A stretch of 64,000 nt of DNA, from the NCBI RefSeq assembly GCF_001050015.1, contig NZ_CVTB01000221.1, positions 1 to 64,000 of the forward strand, written 5' to 3'. A program made the translations under genes and the position numbers. Position 1 is the stretch's first letter, and every line of letters begins with the position of its first letter. Below, piece by piece: positions 31,493 through 39,838 of this stretch. Under the pieces are notes generated by a model, which was not told the DNA's origin, ran no database searches, and worked only from the letters and a program-made list of their open reading frames with translations. The DNA comes from Mycolicibacterium malmesburyense. GTDB lineage: Bacteria > Actinomycetota > Actinomycetes > Mycobacteriales > Mycobacteriaceae.

Positions 31493-32268
31493 CTTCGAAG
31501 TGTCCTTCCGACGGTGGCGATCACGAAAATCGCCATGAAAACCGAGCATGCGTAGAGCAATGCGCCGTTCTGACCCCATGGCGGCGTGAGAACGGTGTCC
31601 TGTCCGGTGGCGTATACCGCGTTGAGCAGCGGCATGAACCGCTGCAGCGCCGCCCCGCTGGGCAGATAACCGGCCGCGGTCTCGGCCACGAACGCCCACA
31701 GCAGGATCCCACCCACCGCGGCGAGCGGTGAGCGGATGAGGGCCCCGACTCCCACACCCGCCCCCGCCGCGAACAGCGCCAGCAGCGGCACCGTCCACAG
31801 GAGTCGCAGCCCGACGTCGTCGGTCAGCGACACCGGTCCGTACACCAAGGGCGCGACGACCGGGAGGCCCGTGAGCACCACCACCAGGGTGGCTCCCGCC
31901 ACGAGCGCGCCCAGGATGCCGTAGAACACCCACCTGCCGAGCAGCACGGCCCAAGCCTTCGGTATGGCGAGGCGCACGTATTCACCGGCGCCGTAACGAC
32001 TCTCGGCGGCCTGACCGTCGGCGCCGGCCACCGCCACCAGCGCGACGGTGATCGTGATGACCCAGTAGGCGGCGTTCGACGTCGTGACCTGCAGCACCGA
32101 GATCTGTCCCGGGATGCGCGCGAACGACTCGGCGACCCACGCGATGCCGAACGTGATCACCACCGGAACGATCACCGCCGCCGGGGTCACGACGGTCCAC
32201 AGCCGGCTACGTCCGCCGGTGCGGATGACCTCGGCGCGCGCGCTGCGCGCCACCGCGGCGGCGCTCAT
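31489..32268 (-). CDS. ABC-2-type transporter permease
   Basis: 259 aa from ATG at 32268 (ATGA overlap with the ATPase gene). Six hydrophobic segments are visible, including AAVIVPVVITFGIAWVA, AYWVITITVALVAVAG and ALLYACSVFMAIFVIATVG, typical of the small ABC-2 permeases paired with a single ATPase. With the upstream ATPase it should form a complete exporter. Substrate unknown. Confidence 0.88.
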   Translation of the reverse strand: MSAAAVARSARAEVIRTGGRSRLWTVVTPAAVIVPVVITFGIAWVAESFARIPGQISVLQVTTSNAAYWVITITVALVAVAGADGQAAESRYGAGEYVRLAIPKAWAVLLGRWVFYGILGALVAGATLVVVLTGLPVVAPLVYGPVSLTDDVGLRLLWTVPLLALFAAGAGVGVGALIRSPLAAVGGILLWAFVAETAAGYLPSGAALQRFMPLLNAVYATGQDTVLTPPWGQNGALLYACSVFMAIFVIATVGRTLRR

Positions 32269-32957
32269 GCGCACTCCAGGAGGGTCGTCTCGAGCCACTC
32301 CCGGGGGTCGGCACCGGTGGGGGCCAACTGCGCGAGTTCGCCTGCCGCCTGCATCTTGCCGTAGCTGAGCACCGCGATGTGGTCAGCGGTCAAGGCCACC
32401 TCGCCGAGCAGGTGGGTGGCGACGACGACGGTGCGGCCTTGTTCGGCGAGCCGACGAAGCAGCGACCGGAACCAGACGATGCCGGGTACGTCGAGCCCGT
32501 TGAGCGGTTCATCGAACAGCAGTGTCGGCGGGTCGGCCAGCAGCGTGCCCGCGATGGCCACCCGCTGGCGAATGCCCAGCGACAGCCGGTCGATACGCTG
32601 CGACCGGTGGGCGTGCAGTTCGGTCTCGATGAGGACCTCGTCGAGTCGCGTGTCGTCGATACCGGAAAGCGCTGCAAGCCAGGATAAATGGCGTCGCACG
32701 GTGTGGCGGGGGTTCATGGCGGCCGGCCCCAGGTGGAATCCGAGCAGGCGCGGGTCCTCGCCCGGACGACGCCCACACACCGCGATCGTCCCGCGGTCGG
32801 GGCGGGTCAGTCCCGCGAGCAGCCGCAGCAGTGTCGTCTTGCCCGCGCCGTTGAGGCCGAGGAGCGCGGTGACGGAACCGGCGGGAAAGGTGACGGTGAC
32901 GTCGTCGACGGCTCGGTGCGAACCGAACGACTTCGTCAATCCAACGACTTCGATCAC
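32265..32957 (-). CDS. ABC-2-type transporter ATP-binding protein
   Basis: 230 aa from GTG at 32957 (VIEVVGLTKSFGSH), 7 nt after the stop of the secreted protein gene. Walker A is LNGAGKTTLLR, the signature is the degenerate LSLGIRQRVAIAG, Walker B is TLLFDEPLNGLD, and the H-loop is VATHLLGEV. Longer upstream starts would run into the neighbour and are rejected. It is the partner of the overlapping permease. Confidence 0.9.
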   Translation of the reverse strand: MIEVVGLTKSFGSHRAVDDVTVTFPAGSVTALLGLNGAGKTTLLRLLAGLTRPDRGTIAVCGRRPGEDPRLLGFHLGPAAMNPRHTVRRHLSWLAALSGIDDTRLDEVLIETELHAHRSQRIDRLSLGIRQRVAIAGTLLADPPTLLFDEPLNGLDVPGIVWFRSLLRRLAEQGRTVVVATHLLGEVALTADHIAVLSYGKMQAAGELAQLAPTGADPREWLETTLLECA

Positions 32958-32964
32958 GCGCGCA

Positions 32965-33450
32965 TCATTCGAAGTTGCACGGGATGGGCAGGCCGAGGGT
33001 CTTGATGCCGTTGCACAGCGACTTGCTCGCCAACTTCCACTGACCGTCGATCCGGCGCCATTCGGCTTGTACACGCACGGTCGGTGCGCCCTGCCTGCTG
33101 GCGTTGATGATCGCGGTGTGGCGGTCACCGTCGTGGGTTTCGGGACCCGTCACCACGCTCGATCCGCGCGGCGGGCGGAAGAAGCCGATCCGGTAGACCA
33201 TCTTCGGGACGACCACCGCGCGGCTGCCGCCCTCGAGTTGAGCGGCTTTGACGGCGTCCGGTGCGGGGGTGGCGACCAGCAGCCGGATCTGCTGATCGAG
33301 TTCCTCCAGCGAGGGCACCTCGGAGGTGATCGCGAACTCGTGGTCGGCGGCGGGCGGCTCCTGCTCCGGGCCGGGTTGGGCGTGCGCTGCGGGAGCGAAC
33401 GAGGCGGCGGCGACAATCGTCGCCGCGAAAACGCACAGACGCTTGAGCAT
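32965..33450 (-). CDS. Secreted protein of the MTB12/CFP2-like family
   Basis: 161 aa from ATG at 33450 (AGGAG 8 nt upstream; a GTG at 33459 lies too close to that site). The signal peptide MLKRLCVFAATIVAAASFAPA ends near AHAQ (written in part). The mature domain has SEVPSLEELDQQIRLLVATP and VRVQAEWRRIDGQWKLASKSLC with LPIPCNFE at the end, a pattern like the low-molecular-weight antigen MTB12 (Rv2376c) family, with two Cys likely disulfide-bonded. It is the first gene of the six-gene operon, right behind the iron-box-like promoter. Confidence 0.8.
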   Translation of the reverse strand: MLKRLCVFAATIVAAASFAPAAHAQPGPEQEPPAADHEFAITSEVPSLEELDQQIRLLVATPAPDAVKAAQLEGGSRAVVVPKMVYRIGFFRPPRGSSVVTGPETHDGDRHTAIINASRQGAPTVRVQAEWRRIDGQWKLASKSLCNGIKTLGLPIPCNFE

Positions 33451-33486
33451 CAACCGCACTCCTATTTAGAGGAAATCTTTCCGGGT

Positions 33487-33526
33487 AATGTAGACGTCAA
33501 TAAAAGCTGAGGCAAGCCTTACCTGC
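33487..33526 (-). promoter_or_regulatory. Sigma-A-like promoter overlapped by an IdeR-box-like sequence
   Basis: On the minus strand: -35 TTGCCT (33510-33515), 17-nt spacer, -10 TACATT (33487-33492), giving a predicted start about 30 nt before the ATG at 33450. The -35 lies within TGAGGCAAGCCTTACCT (33508-33524), which agrees with 13 of 19 positions of the DtxR/IdeR operator (TTAGGTTAGCCTAACCTAA) and retains the AGG...CCT outer triplets. This is the classic geometry for iron-dependent repression. Confidence 0.5.
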
Positions 33527-33537
33527 CCAACTGTGCG

Positions 33538-33577
33538 CGAGCGCACGGTTATGCGCGCGACGAGCGCACGGTTATGC
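33538..33577. repeat. Direct repeat, two 17-bp copies, period 23 bp
   Basis: CGAGCGCACGGTTATGC occurs at 33538-33554 and 33561-33577, upstream of the iron-box-like promoter. Function not known; may be a binding site. Confidence 0.7.
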
Positions 33578-33728
33578 ACCCCTCCACCAGGTGTTTTGCG
33601 TACAGAAGCTCGGCGGTGGTGCCCCTACTCCCCCTAACGCCGCCGCGGCGCCATCCCGCATCAGCGGGCAGGAGGTCGCGGTCTGTGCCCCGTTCCGGCC
33701 GGCCCGGCGCCGCAGCATCGTCTACGCC

Positions 33729-34028
33729 ATGACGATCACACGACTTCTGGCAACGGCGGCCGCGACGGTCCTGGCCGTCGGGCTGGCCGCGGCGGCCGGC
33801 GCCGCTCCGGTCAGCGACGACTTCTGGGAGTGCGCGGCCGACCATCAGGACACCGGCGGCCTAGGCGTCTGCTGCGTGTTCTACGGCGGCGACTACGACG
33901 AGAGAACCGGCGAGTGCTGGATAGACCACGAGGCGAAGCCAGAGGAGGCCGACGCCGGCCCCGGTGTTCCGTCGAAGCACCCGGTGCTGACGCGGGTGGA
34001 CCGCCTGCCCACCTACGTCATGGACTAG
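33729..34028 (+). CDS. Small secreted cysteine-rich protein
   Basis: 99 aa from ATG at 33729. An N-terminal signal peptide (MTITRLLATAAATVLAVGLA) leads to a mature ~73-residue peptide with Cys in WECAADHQD, GVCCVFYGG and ECWIDHEA: four cysteines, enough for two disulfides. An upstream frame to 33591 has no signal-like N-terminus and is rejected. Homologues are common as small exported mycobacterial proteins without function. It converges with nrdE across a perfect hairpin. Confidence 0.75.
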   Translation: MTITRLLATAAATVLAVGLAAAAGAAPVSDDFWECAADHQDTGGLGVCCVFYGGDYDERTGECWIDHEAKPEEADAGPGVPSKHPVLTRVDRLPTYVMD

Positions 34029-34035
34029 CGGCGTG

Positions 34036-34066
34036 CGCCGAGTGTCGGATGACCCGACACTCGGCG
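34036..34066. terminator. Perfect 13-bp hairpin between convergent genes
   Basis: CGCCGAGTGTCGG at 34036-34048 pairs exactly with 34054-34066 across a 5-nt loop, between the small secreted protein gene and nrdE. A bidirectional terminator is likely. Confidence 0.7.
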
Positions 34067-34074
34067 TTGCGGTC

Positions 34075-36243
34075 CTACAGCATGCAGGACACGCAACCCT
34101 CGACTTCGGTTCCCTCCAAAGCCATTTGGCGCAGCCGGATGTAGTACAGCGTCTTGATGCCCTTGCGCCAGGCGTAGATCTGCGCCTTGTTCACATCACG
34201 CGTGGTGGCCGTGTCCTTGAAGAACAACGTCAGGCTCAGGCCCTGGTCCACGTGCTGGGTGGCCGCGGCGTAGGTGTCAATGACCTTCTCGTAGCCGATC
34301 TCGTAGGCGTCCTGGAAGTACTCCAGGTTGTCGTTGGTCATGTAGGGCGCCGGGTAATAGACGCGCCCGATCTTGCCTTCCTTGCGGATCTCGATCTTGC
34401 TGGCGATCGGGTGGATCGAGCTGGTCGAGTGGTTGATGTAGCTGATCGACCCCGTCGGCGGAACCGCCTGCAGGTTCTGGTTGTAGATGCCGTGCTGCTG
34501 CACCGACTCCTTCAGCCGCTTCCAGTCCTCTTGATTGGGGATCCGGATGTCGGCATCGGCGAAGAGCTGACGGACCTTGTCGGTCTTGGGCTCCCACACC
34601 TGCTCGGTGTACTTGTCGAAGAACTCGCCGGTGGCGTACTTCGACTTCTCGAAGCCCTTGAACGCGGTACCCCGTTCGATCGCAATGCGATTCGACGCCC
34701 GCAGCGCGTGGTAGAGCACCGTGTAGAAGTAGATGTTGGTGAAGTCGACGCCCTCTTCGGACCCGTAGAAGATCCGCTCACGCGCCAGGTACCCGTGCAG
34801 GTTCATCTGCCCGAGCCCGATCGCGTGAGAATCGTTGTTGCCCTGCTCGATCGACGGCACCGAGGTGATCGACGTCTGGTCACTCACCGCGGTGAGCGCC
34901 CGGATGGCCACCTCGATGGACTGCGCGAAGTCGGGTGAATCCATCGCCTTGGCGATGTTCAACGACCCGAGGTTGCACGAGATGTCCTTGCCGATCTTCT
35001 TGTAGGACAGGTCGTCGTTGAACTCCGACGGGGTCGAGACCTGCAGGATCTCCGAGCACAGGTTCGAGTGCGTGATCTTGCCGTCGATCGGGTTCGACCG
35101 GTTCACCGTGTCCTCGAACATGATGTACGGGTAGCCCGACTCGAACTGCAGCTCGGCCAGCGTCTGGAAGAACTCGCGCGCCTTGATCTTCGTCTTGCGG
35201 ATCCGGCTGTCGTCGACCATCTCGTAGTACTTCTCGGTCACCGAGATGTCGGCGAACGGCAGGCCGTAGACGCGCTCGACGTCGTAGGGCGAGAACAGGT
35301 ACATGTCCTCGTTCTTCTTGGCCAGCTCGAAGGTGATGTCCGGGATCACCACGCCGAGGCTCAACGTCTTGATCCGGATCTTCTCGTCGGCGTTCTCCCG
35401 CTTGGTGTCGAGGAACCGGTAGATGTCGGGGTGGTGGGCGTGCAGGTACACCGCACCCGCACCCTGACGGGCGCCGAGCTGGTTGGCGTAGGAGAACGAG
35501 TCCTCGAGCAGCTTCATGATGGGGATGACGCCCGAGCTCTGGTTCTCGATGTTCTTGATCGGCGCACCGTGCTCGCGAATGTTGCTCAGCAGCAACGCGA
35601 CTCCGCCGCCGCGCTTGGACAACTGCAGCGCCGAGTTGATGGAGCGCCCGATCGACTCCATGTTGTCCTCGATGCGCAGCAGGAAGCACGACACCGGCTC
35701 GCCGCGCTGCTTCTTGCCCGAGTTCAGGAACGTCGGCGTGGCCGGCTGGAACCGGCCGTCGATGATCTCGTCGACCAGCTTCTCGGCCAGCGTGGTGTCA
35801 CCGGACGCCAGGGTGAGCGCCACCATCACCACGCGGTCCTCGAACCGCTCCAGGTAGCGCTTCCCGTCGAAGGTCTTCAGCGTGTAGGAGGTGTAGTACT
35901 TGAACGCGCCGAGGAACGTCGGGAACCGGAACTTCTTGGCGTACGCGCGATCCAGCAGCGTCTTGACGAAGTTGCGCGAGTACTGGTCGAGCACCTCGCG
36001 CTCGTAGTACTCCTTCTGGATCAGGTAGTCGAGTTTCTCGTCCTGATTGTGGAAGAAGACCGTGTTCTGGTTGACGTGCTGCAGGAAGAACTCGCGCGCG
36101 GCCAGCCGGTCCATGTCGAACTGAATCTTGCCGTCGGCGTCGTACAGATTCAGCATCGCGTTGAGCGCGTGGTAATCCGTCTCCCCCGGCAACGTGGCCG
36201 GCGCGGACGTTACAGGCTCTGCAGCTGTGACGGTTGGTGGCAC
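34075..36243 (-). CDS. nrdE: Class Ib ribonucleotide reductase alpha (catalytic) subunit
   Basis: 722 aa from GTG at 36243 with GGAAGG 7 nt upstream. Features: redox Cys and substrate site in [19 protein letters not shown], the active-site loop [13 protein letters not shown] with Cys, and [17 protein letters not shown]; the C-terminus EGCVSCML carries the mobile CxxC re-reduced by NrdH. It converts NDPs to dNDPs using the NrdF radical. It lacks the extended allosteric ATP cone of class Ia, as expected for class Ib. It overlaps nrdI by about 34 nt. Position matches Rv3051c. Confidence 0.96.
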   Translation of the reverse strand: MPPTVTAAEPVTSAPATLPGETDYHALNAMLNLYDADGKIQFDMDRLAAREFFLQHVNQNTVFFHNQDEKLDYLIQKEYYEREVLDQYSRNFVKTLLDRAYAKKFRFPTFLGAFKYYTSYTLKTFDGKRYLERFEDRVVMVALTLASGDTTLAEKLVDEIIDGRFQPATPTFLNSGKKQRGEPVSCFLLRIEDNMESIGRSINSALQLSKRGGGVALLLSNIREHGAPIKNIENQSSGVIPIMKLLEDSFSYANQLGARQGAGAVYLHAHHPDIYRFLDTKRENADEKIRIKTLSLGVVIPDITFELAKKNEDMYLFSPYDVERVYGLPFADISVTEKYYEMVDDSRIRKTKIKAREFFQTLAELQFESGYPYIMFEDTVNRSNPIDGKITHSNLCSEILQVSTPSEFNDDLSYKKIGKDISCNLGSLNIAKAMDSPDFAQSIEVAIRALTAVSDQTSITSVPSIEQGNNDSHAIGLGQMNLHGYLARERIFYGSEEGVDFTNIYFYTVLYHALRASNRIAIERGTAFKGFEKSKYATGEFFDKYTEQVWEPKTDKVRQLFADADIRIPNQEDWKRLKESVQQHGIYNQNLQAVPPTGSISYINHSTSSIHPIASKIEIRKEGKIGRVYYPAPYMTNDNLEYFQDAYEIGYEKVIDTYAAATQHVDQGLSLTLFFKDTATTRDVNKAQIYAWRKGIKTLYYIRLRQMALEGTEVEGCVSCML

Positions 36244-36653
36244 GTCTGGTCCTTCCAAAACTCTTCCAAACCCGATCGGACGGCGGCGACGTCGTCGGGT
36301 GTTCCCATCAGTTCGAAGCGATACAGGTACGGCACGCCGCACTTGCGGGATACGACATTGCCCGCGTAGGCGAACTCGGCGCCGAAGTTGTTGTTGCCCG
36401 CGGCGATGACGCCGCGGATCAACGACCGGTTGTGTTCATTGTTGAGGAACGCGATGACCTGCTTGGGCACATAGCCACCGTCGTTGATGTCCGGTGTGGC
36501 CCGCCCACCGCCATAGGTGGGCAGCACCAGCACGTAGGGCTCGTCGACCTCGATTCGCCCGTGCAGCGGAATCCGGATCGCGGGCAGGCCCAGCTTCTGC
36601 ACGAAGCGATGGGTGTTCTCCGAAACGCTGGAGAAGTAGACGAGGTTGCTCAC
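36210..36653 (-). CDS. nrdI: NrdI flavodoxin-like activator of the class Ib reductase
   Basis: 147 aa from GTG at 36653 with a GGGGG run 4 nt upstream. A flavodoxin-like FMN fold is clear: [17 protein letters not shown] (phosphate loop), [14 protein letters not shown], and [20 protein letters not shown]. It supplies the oxidant that assembles the Mn tyrosyl-radical site in NrdF. The 3' end overlaps nrdE; nrdH lies upstream with a 29-nt gap. Confidence 0.95.
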   Translation of the reverse strand: MSNLVYFSSVSENTHRFVQKLGLPAIRIPLHGRIEVDEPYVLVLPTYGGGRATPDINDGGYVPKQVIAFLNNEHNRSLIRGVIAAGNNNFGAEFAYAGNVVSRKCGVPYLYRFELMGTPDDVAAVRSGLEEFWKDQTCHQPSQLQSL

Positions 36654-36682
36654 GCGTCCCCCTTTCTGCCCGTCGAATACCC

Positions 36683-36931
36683 CTAAGCCGTCGCCGCGAC
36701 CGCTCCGAGCGTCTTGATGCGGTCGGGACGGAAGCCCGACCAGTGCTCGTTGCCGACCACGACGACCGGGGCCTGCAGGTAACCCAGCGCCATCACGTAG
36801 TCGCGGGCTTCGCTGTCGAGGCTGATGTCGACGGTCTCGTAGGCGAGGCCCTGCTTGTCCAACGCCTTGTAGGTGGCGTTGCACTGCACGCATGCGGGCT
36901 TCGTGTACACGGTGATCGAGTGTTGCGTCAT
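36683..36931 (-). CDS. nrdH: Glutaredoxin-like NrdH redoxin
   Basis: 82 aa. The redox motif CVQC is at residues 14-17 in [17 protein letters not shown]. The thioredoxin-like fold continues with [16 protein letters not shown], the cis-Pro region [21 protein letters not shown], where WSGFRPD is diagnostic of NrdH. It takes electrons from thioredoxin reductase to reduce NrdE. First gene of the nrdHIE operon. Confidence 0.96.
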   Translation of the reverse strand: MTQHSITVYTKPACVQCNATYKALDKQGLAYETVDISLDSEARDYVMALGYLQAPVVVVGNEHWSGFRPDRIKTLGAVAATA

Positions 36932-37391
36932 CTGCGGTACGGCTCCTCTGCGACGGGGACTGGCAACTGGTCGGATACTTCTTCTCGCCGAGATTCATCG
37001 AATATCAGCAGCCCGGAGGCCCGGTGAATTCCTGCCGTCCGGGGCCACCGCCGGTGCGTCTGAGAGACCCAGACAACCGGGTTCGGGGGCTCCGGCCGAC
37101 CCTCGGGAGGCTTGGAAATCTTGGGGCCTGTCGGTGTCCGAAACACTACACCTAGTGTCCGACATTGCGAAGGAATACCAGATGTTCTGAATAACAATCC
37201 TGGAATTCCCAGGTCGTAAGCTCTTCCCAGGATGTCCCATCGGCGTGTCGCACGTCACACTCGGGGCGTGTCGCCTGACGTGCACCAGATATAGCACCGC
37301 GGCCCCGACAACAGAGCCGCACACCGGGAGCGGACAGCAAAGCCGTCGGTCGGTCCATTCGACCACCGACGGCCAGCTAGCGCTGACGCCC
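36932..37391. other. 460-nt intergenic region holding the nrdHIE promoter
   Basis: No supported gene lies here; the frames at 36873-37190 and 36995-37426 have no recognisable protein signal. The region holds the paired NrdR-like boxes described separately. Confidence 0.7.
37111..37158 (-). promoter_or_regulatory. Paired NrdR-box-like elements upstream of nrdHIE
   Basis: The distal box ACACTACACCTAGTGT (37143-37158) is near-palindromic and fits the NrdR consensus. The proximal CTTGGAAATCTTGGGG (37111-37126) is weak, and matches best in its right half. Starts are 32 nt apart, exactly as at nrdF2, with the strong box again distal. Confidence 0.65.
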
Positions 37392-37979
37392 TCAGCCGAT
37401 CTCGGCAACCAACTTGCCGATGACATCGCGAAGGCTCGCGGTCACCTCGGCGTTCTCCCGCGGGTGCTTGCCGTCGAAAGCCGTGCTCGGCACCGACAGC
37501 TTGAGGTCCTCGATGATGCGCGGCCCCGCGATGCCGAAGCTCTTGCGCGTTTCGTCATGCGCCCACTGGCCGCCGTAGCGTCCGAGCGCGGCACCGACGA
37601 CCGCGAGCGGCTTGTCCTTGAGCGCACTGCTTCCGAACGGGCGCGACAACCAGTCGATCGCGTTCTTGAGCACGCCCGGGATGCTGCCGTTGTACTCGGG
37701 GGTGACCACCAGGGCGGCGTCCGCATCGGCCGCGACCCGGCGCAGCGCGGCGACGGGTTCGGCCACACCTCCATGTTCGGGGTCGTTGTCGATGTCCTCG
37801 TTGTAGAACGGCAGCTCGCCCAGCCGATCGAAGAACTCCAGGTGAACGCCCTCCGGAGCGGTTTCCTGCGCGAGTTCGACGAGCTGCCGGTTGATCGACG
37901 CCGCCCGCAGGCTGCCCAGTAGCACCAGCACGTTGGCCTTCGAGGTGGCCTTCGAGGTGGCCTTCGAGATGTCCGACAT
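37392..37979 (-). CDS. NADPH-dependent FMN reductase, Rv3054c-like
   Basis: 195 aa from ATG at 37979 (AGAGGA just upstream). After an N-terminal KATSKATSKA repeat comes a flavodoxin-like NADPH:FMN reductase: VLLGSLRAASINRQLVELAQE (FMN phosphate site), VVTPEYNGSIPGVLKNAIDWLSRP (the diagnostic PEYNGS.PG.LKNA.DW motif) and VVGAALGRYGGQWA. It reduces FMN or quinones with NADPH. Divergent from the TetR gene with a palindrome between. Position matches Rv3054c. Confidence 0.92.
   Translation of the reverse strand: MSDISKATSKATSKANVLVLLGSLRAASINRQLVELAQETAPEGVHLEFFDRLGELPFYNEDIDNDPEHGGVAEPVAALRRVAADADAALVVTPEYNGSIPGVLKNAIDWLSRPFGSSALKDKPLAVVGAALGRYGGQWAHDETRKSFGIAGPRIIEDLKLSVPSTAFDGKHPRENAEVTASLRDVIGKLVAEIG
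37935..37970 (-). repeat. 12-nt tandem repeat, three copies, at the N-terminus of the FMN reductase gene
   Basis: Unit GGCCTTCGAGGT at 37935-37946 and 37947-37958, and a third copy with one change (AT for GT) at 37959-37970. It encodes the KATS repeats just after the start; copy number could vary in frame. Confidence 0.8.
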
Positions 37980-38022
37980 TCCTCTTCCCTTCGACGTCGG
38001 TGAGATCCTCGCACAGATCAAC

Positions 38023-38036
38023 CGGACTACGGTCCG
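38023..38036. promoter_or_regulatory. Probable TetR operator between FMN reductase and TetR genes
   Basis: CGGAC and GTCCG flank the 4-nt TACG between divergent starts at 37979 and 38066. It is short, but central to the intergenic region and placed where a TetR protein would control both genes. Confidence 0.4.
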
Positions 38037-38065
38037 AATAATTCCGCCTGAACTAAACTGCTGAC

Positions 38066-38674
38066 ATGACCGCCCCTCGTCCCGTCAACGAGTTGTCGGT
38101 CACGAGCGAAACTCCTCACGAACGCGGTGATGCCGCCCGCAACCGCACCCTCCTTCTCGACGCCGCGCGCCGCCTGATCGGCGAGCGCGGCGCCGACGCG
38201 GTCAGCACCGATGACATCGCCACCGCGGCCGGGGTCGGCAAGGGCACGTTGTTCCGCCGGTTCGGCAGCCGCGCGGGGCTGATGCTCGTTCTGCTCGACG
38301 AGGACGAGAGAGCACACCAGGAAGCGTTCCTGTTCGGCCCGCCGCCTCTGGGTCCCGGCGCTTCGCCTCTCGAACGGCTGCTGGCCTACGGTCGGGACCG
38401 ATTGGCGTTCGTGCACAAGCACCACGCGCTGCTGTCCGACGCCAACCGCGACCCGCAGACGCGGTTCAACGCCCCCGCCCGACTGCACCACCGGCATGTC
38501 CGGGTGCTGTTGGAGTCCGCGGGCACGACCGGTGACCTCGATGCGCAGGCCACCGCTCTGCTCGCGTTGCTCGACGCGGACTACGTGCACCATCAGCTCA
38601 CCGAGCAGGGGGCGACGTTGGAATCGCTCGGAGATGCGTGGGAGTCGGTGGCGCTCAAGCTGTGCGGGCGATGA
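38066..38674 (+). CDS. TetR-family transcriptional regulator, Rv3055-like
   Basis: 202 aa. The HTH is RTLLLDAARRLIGERGADAVSTDDIATAAGVGKGTLFRRFGSR (in pieces), a canonical TetR N-terminus with the FRRFGSR end motif. The C-terminal ligand domain is not diagnostic. It is divergent from the FMN reductase gene. Its TGA (38672-38674) lies inside the first unit of the 32-bp repeat array that separates it from dinB2. Confidence 0.92.
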   Translation: MTAPRPVNELSVTSETPHERGDAARNRTLLLDAARRLIGERGADAVSTDDIATAAGVGKGTLFRRFGSRAGLMLVLLDEDERAHQEAFLFGPPPLGPGASPLERLLAYGRDRLAFVHKHHALLSDANRDPQTRFNAPARLHHRHVRVLLESAGTTGDLDAQATALLALLDADYVHHQLTEQGATLESLGDAWESVALKLCGR

Positions 38675-38769
38675 GCGCTTGCGCGAAGAGCAGACAGCCC
38701 CGATGAGCGCTTGCGCGAAGAGCAGACAGCCCCGATGAGCGCTTGCGCGAAGAGCAGACAGCCCCGATG
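38670..38769 (+). repeat. MIRU-like array: three 32-bp tandem repeats between tetR and dinB2
   Basis: Identical units start at 38670, 38702 and 38734, and the first bases of a fourth (GATGA) begin at 38766. Each unit carries GATGAG; the first supplies the tetR stop (TGA 38672-38674) and the last supplies the dinB2 start (ATG 38767). Removing the three units restores an ATGA overlap of the two genes. This matches the defining behaviour of mycobacterial interspersed repetitive units, which sit inside start/stop overlaps in operons. Confidence 0.85.
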
Positions 38770-39837
38770 ACGCGCTGGATCCTGCACGTCGATCTCGACC
38801 AGTTCCAGGCCGCTGTCGAGATCCGCCGCAACCCGGAGCTCGCCGGCCTGCCCATCATCGTCGGCGGCAACGGCGACCCGAACGAGCCCCGCAAGGTGGT
38901 CACGTGCGCGTCGTATCCGGCGCGGGCCTTCGGCGTGCGCGCCGGCATGCCGTTGCGCACCGCCGCCCGTAGATGTCCCGAGGCGACGTTCCTACCACTG
39001 GACACCGAGGCCTACGACGAGGCCTCCGCGGAAGTCATGGGCCTGCTGCGCGATTTCGGACATCCCGTGGAGGTGTGGGGTTGGGACGAGGCGTACGTCG
39101 GCGCCGACCTGGACGACTCGCAGAGCCCGTTCGAGTTCGCCGAACGCATCCGCGAGGTGATCGAAGCGGAAACGAGCCTGACGTGTTCGGTCGGCATCAG
39201 CGACAACAAGCAGCGCGCCAAGGTCGCGACCGGCTTCGGCAAGCCGAGACGCGAACCCGGCGAGGCGGTCGGGGTCTATCGGCTCACCGACGAGAACTGG
39301 ATGGCCGTGATGGGCGATCGCGACGTCGACGCGCTCTGGGGCATCGGCCCGAAGACCGCGAAAAAGCTTGCCGCGATGGGCATCAGCACCGTGGCCGACC
39401 TGGCAGGCACCGACGCGAACGTGCTCACCGAGACCTTCGGCCCGACCACGGGGCTGTGGATCCTGCTGCTGGCCAAGGGCGGCGGCGACACCGATGTCAG
39501 CGCCGAACCCTGGGTGCCGCGCTCGCGCAGCCACGTCATCACCTTTCCGCGCGACCTCACCGAGCGCGACGAGATGGATTCCGCGGTCGTCGATCTTGCG
39601 CGGCAGACGCTGACCGAGGTCGTCGGGCAGCGTCGCGTCGTCACCCGGGTGGCGGTGACGGTGCGCACGAAGACCTTCTATACGAGGACGAAGATCCGCA
39701 AGCTGCCCGGCCCTTCGGTGGACGAGGATCTCATCACCCGGACGGCTCTCGAGATACTCGGCCGGTTCGAACTCGACCGCCCCGTCCGGCTTCTGGGCGT
39801 CCGCCTCGAACTCGCGCCCCCGGAAGGTGGGTACTGA
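38767..39837 (+). CDS. dinB2: Y-family DNA polymerase IV, DinB2 type
   Basis: 356 aa from ATG at 38767. The catalytic Asp are in HVDLDQFQAAVE (Asp9, Asp11) and WGWDEAYVGAD (Asp-Glu). VTCASYPARAFGVRAGMPL and the helix-hairpin ALWGIGPKTAKKLAAMGI are standard. The residue at the steric gate (Tyr12 in Dpo4) is Gln14; the M. smegmatis DinB2 has Leu there and readily uses ribonucleotides. The C-terminus ends near the little finger domain with no clear beta-clamp motif after it, as recalled for DinB2. Position matches Rv3056 (dinP). Confidence 0.93.
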   Translation: MTRWILHVDLDQFQAAVEIRRNPELAGLPIIVGGNGDPNEPRKVVTCASYPARAFGVRAGMPLRTAARRCPEATFLPLDTEAYDEASAEVMGLLRDFGHPVEVWGWDEAYVGADLDDSQSPFEFAERIREVIEAETSLTCSVGISDNKQRAKVATGFGKPRREPGEAVGVYRLTDENWMAVMGDRDVDALWGIGPKTAKKLAAMGISTVADLAGTDANVLTETFGPTTGLWILLLAKGGGDTDVSAEPWVPRSRSHVITFPRDLTERDEMDSAVVDLARQTLTEVVGQRRVVTRVAVTVRTKTFYTRTKIRKLPGPSVDEDLITRTALEILGRFELDRPVRLLGVRLELAPPEGGY

Positions 39838-39838
39838 C

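Noticed and set aside
36995..37426. Frames upstream of nrdH
   Set aside because: They run through the NrdR-like boxes and lack protein-like composition.
38743..38766. TTG start for dinB2 inside the third repeat
   Set aside because: The extra residues come from the repeat; the ATG at 38767 gives the conserved N-terminus RWILHVDLDQF.
38670..38769. CRISPR array
   Set aside because: The 32-bp units are directly abutting with no unique spacers, and no cas genes are near.
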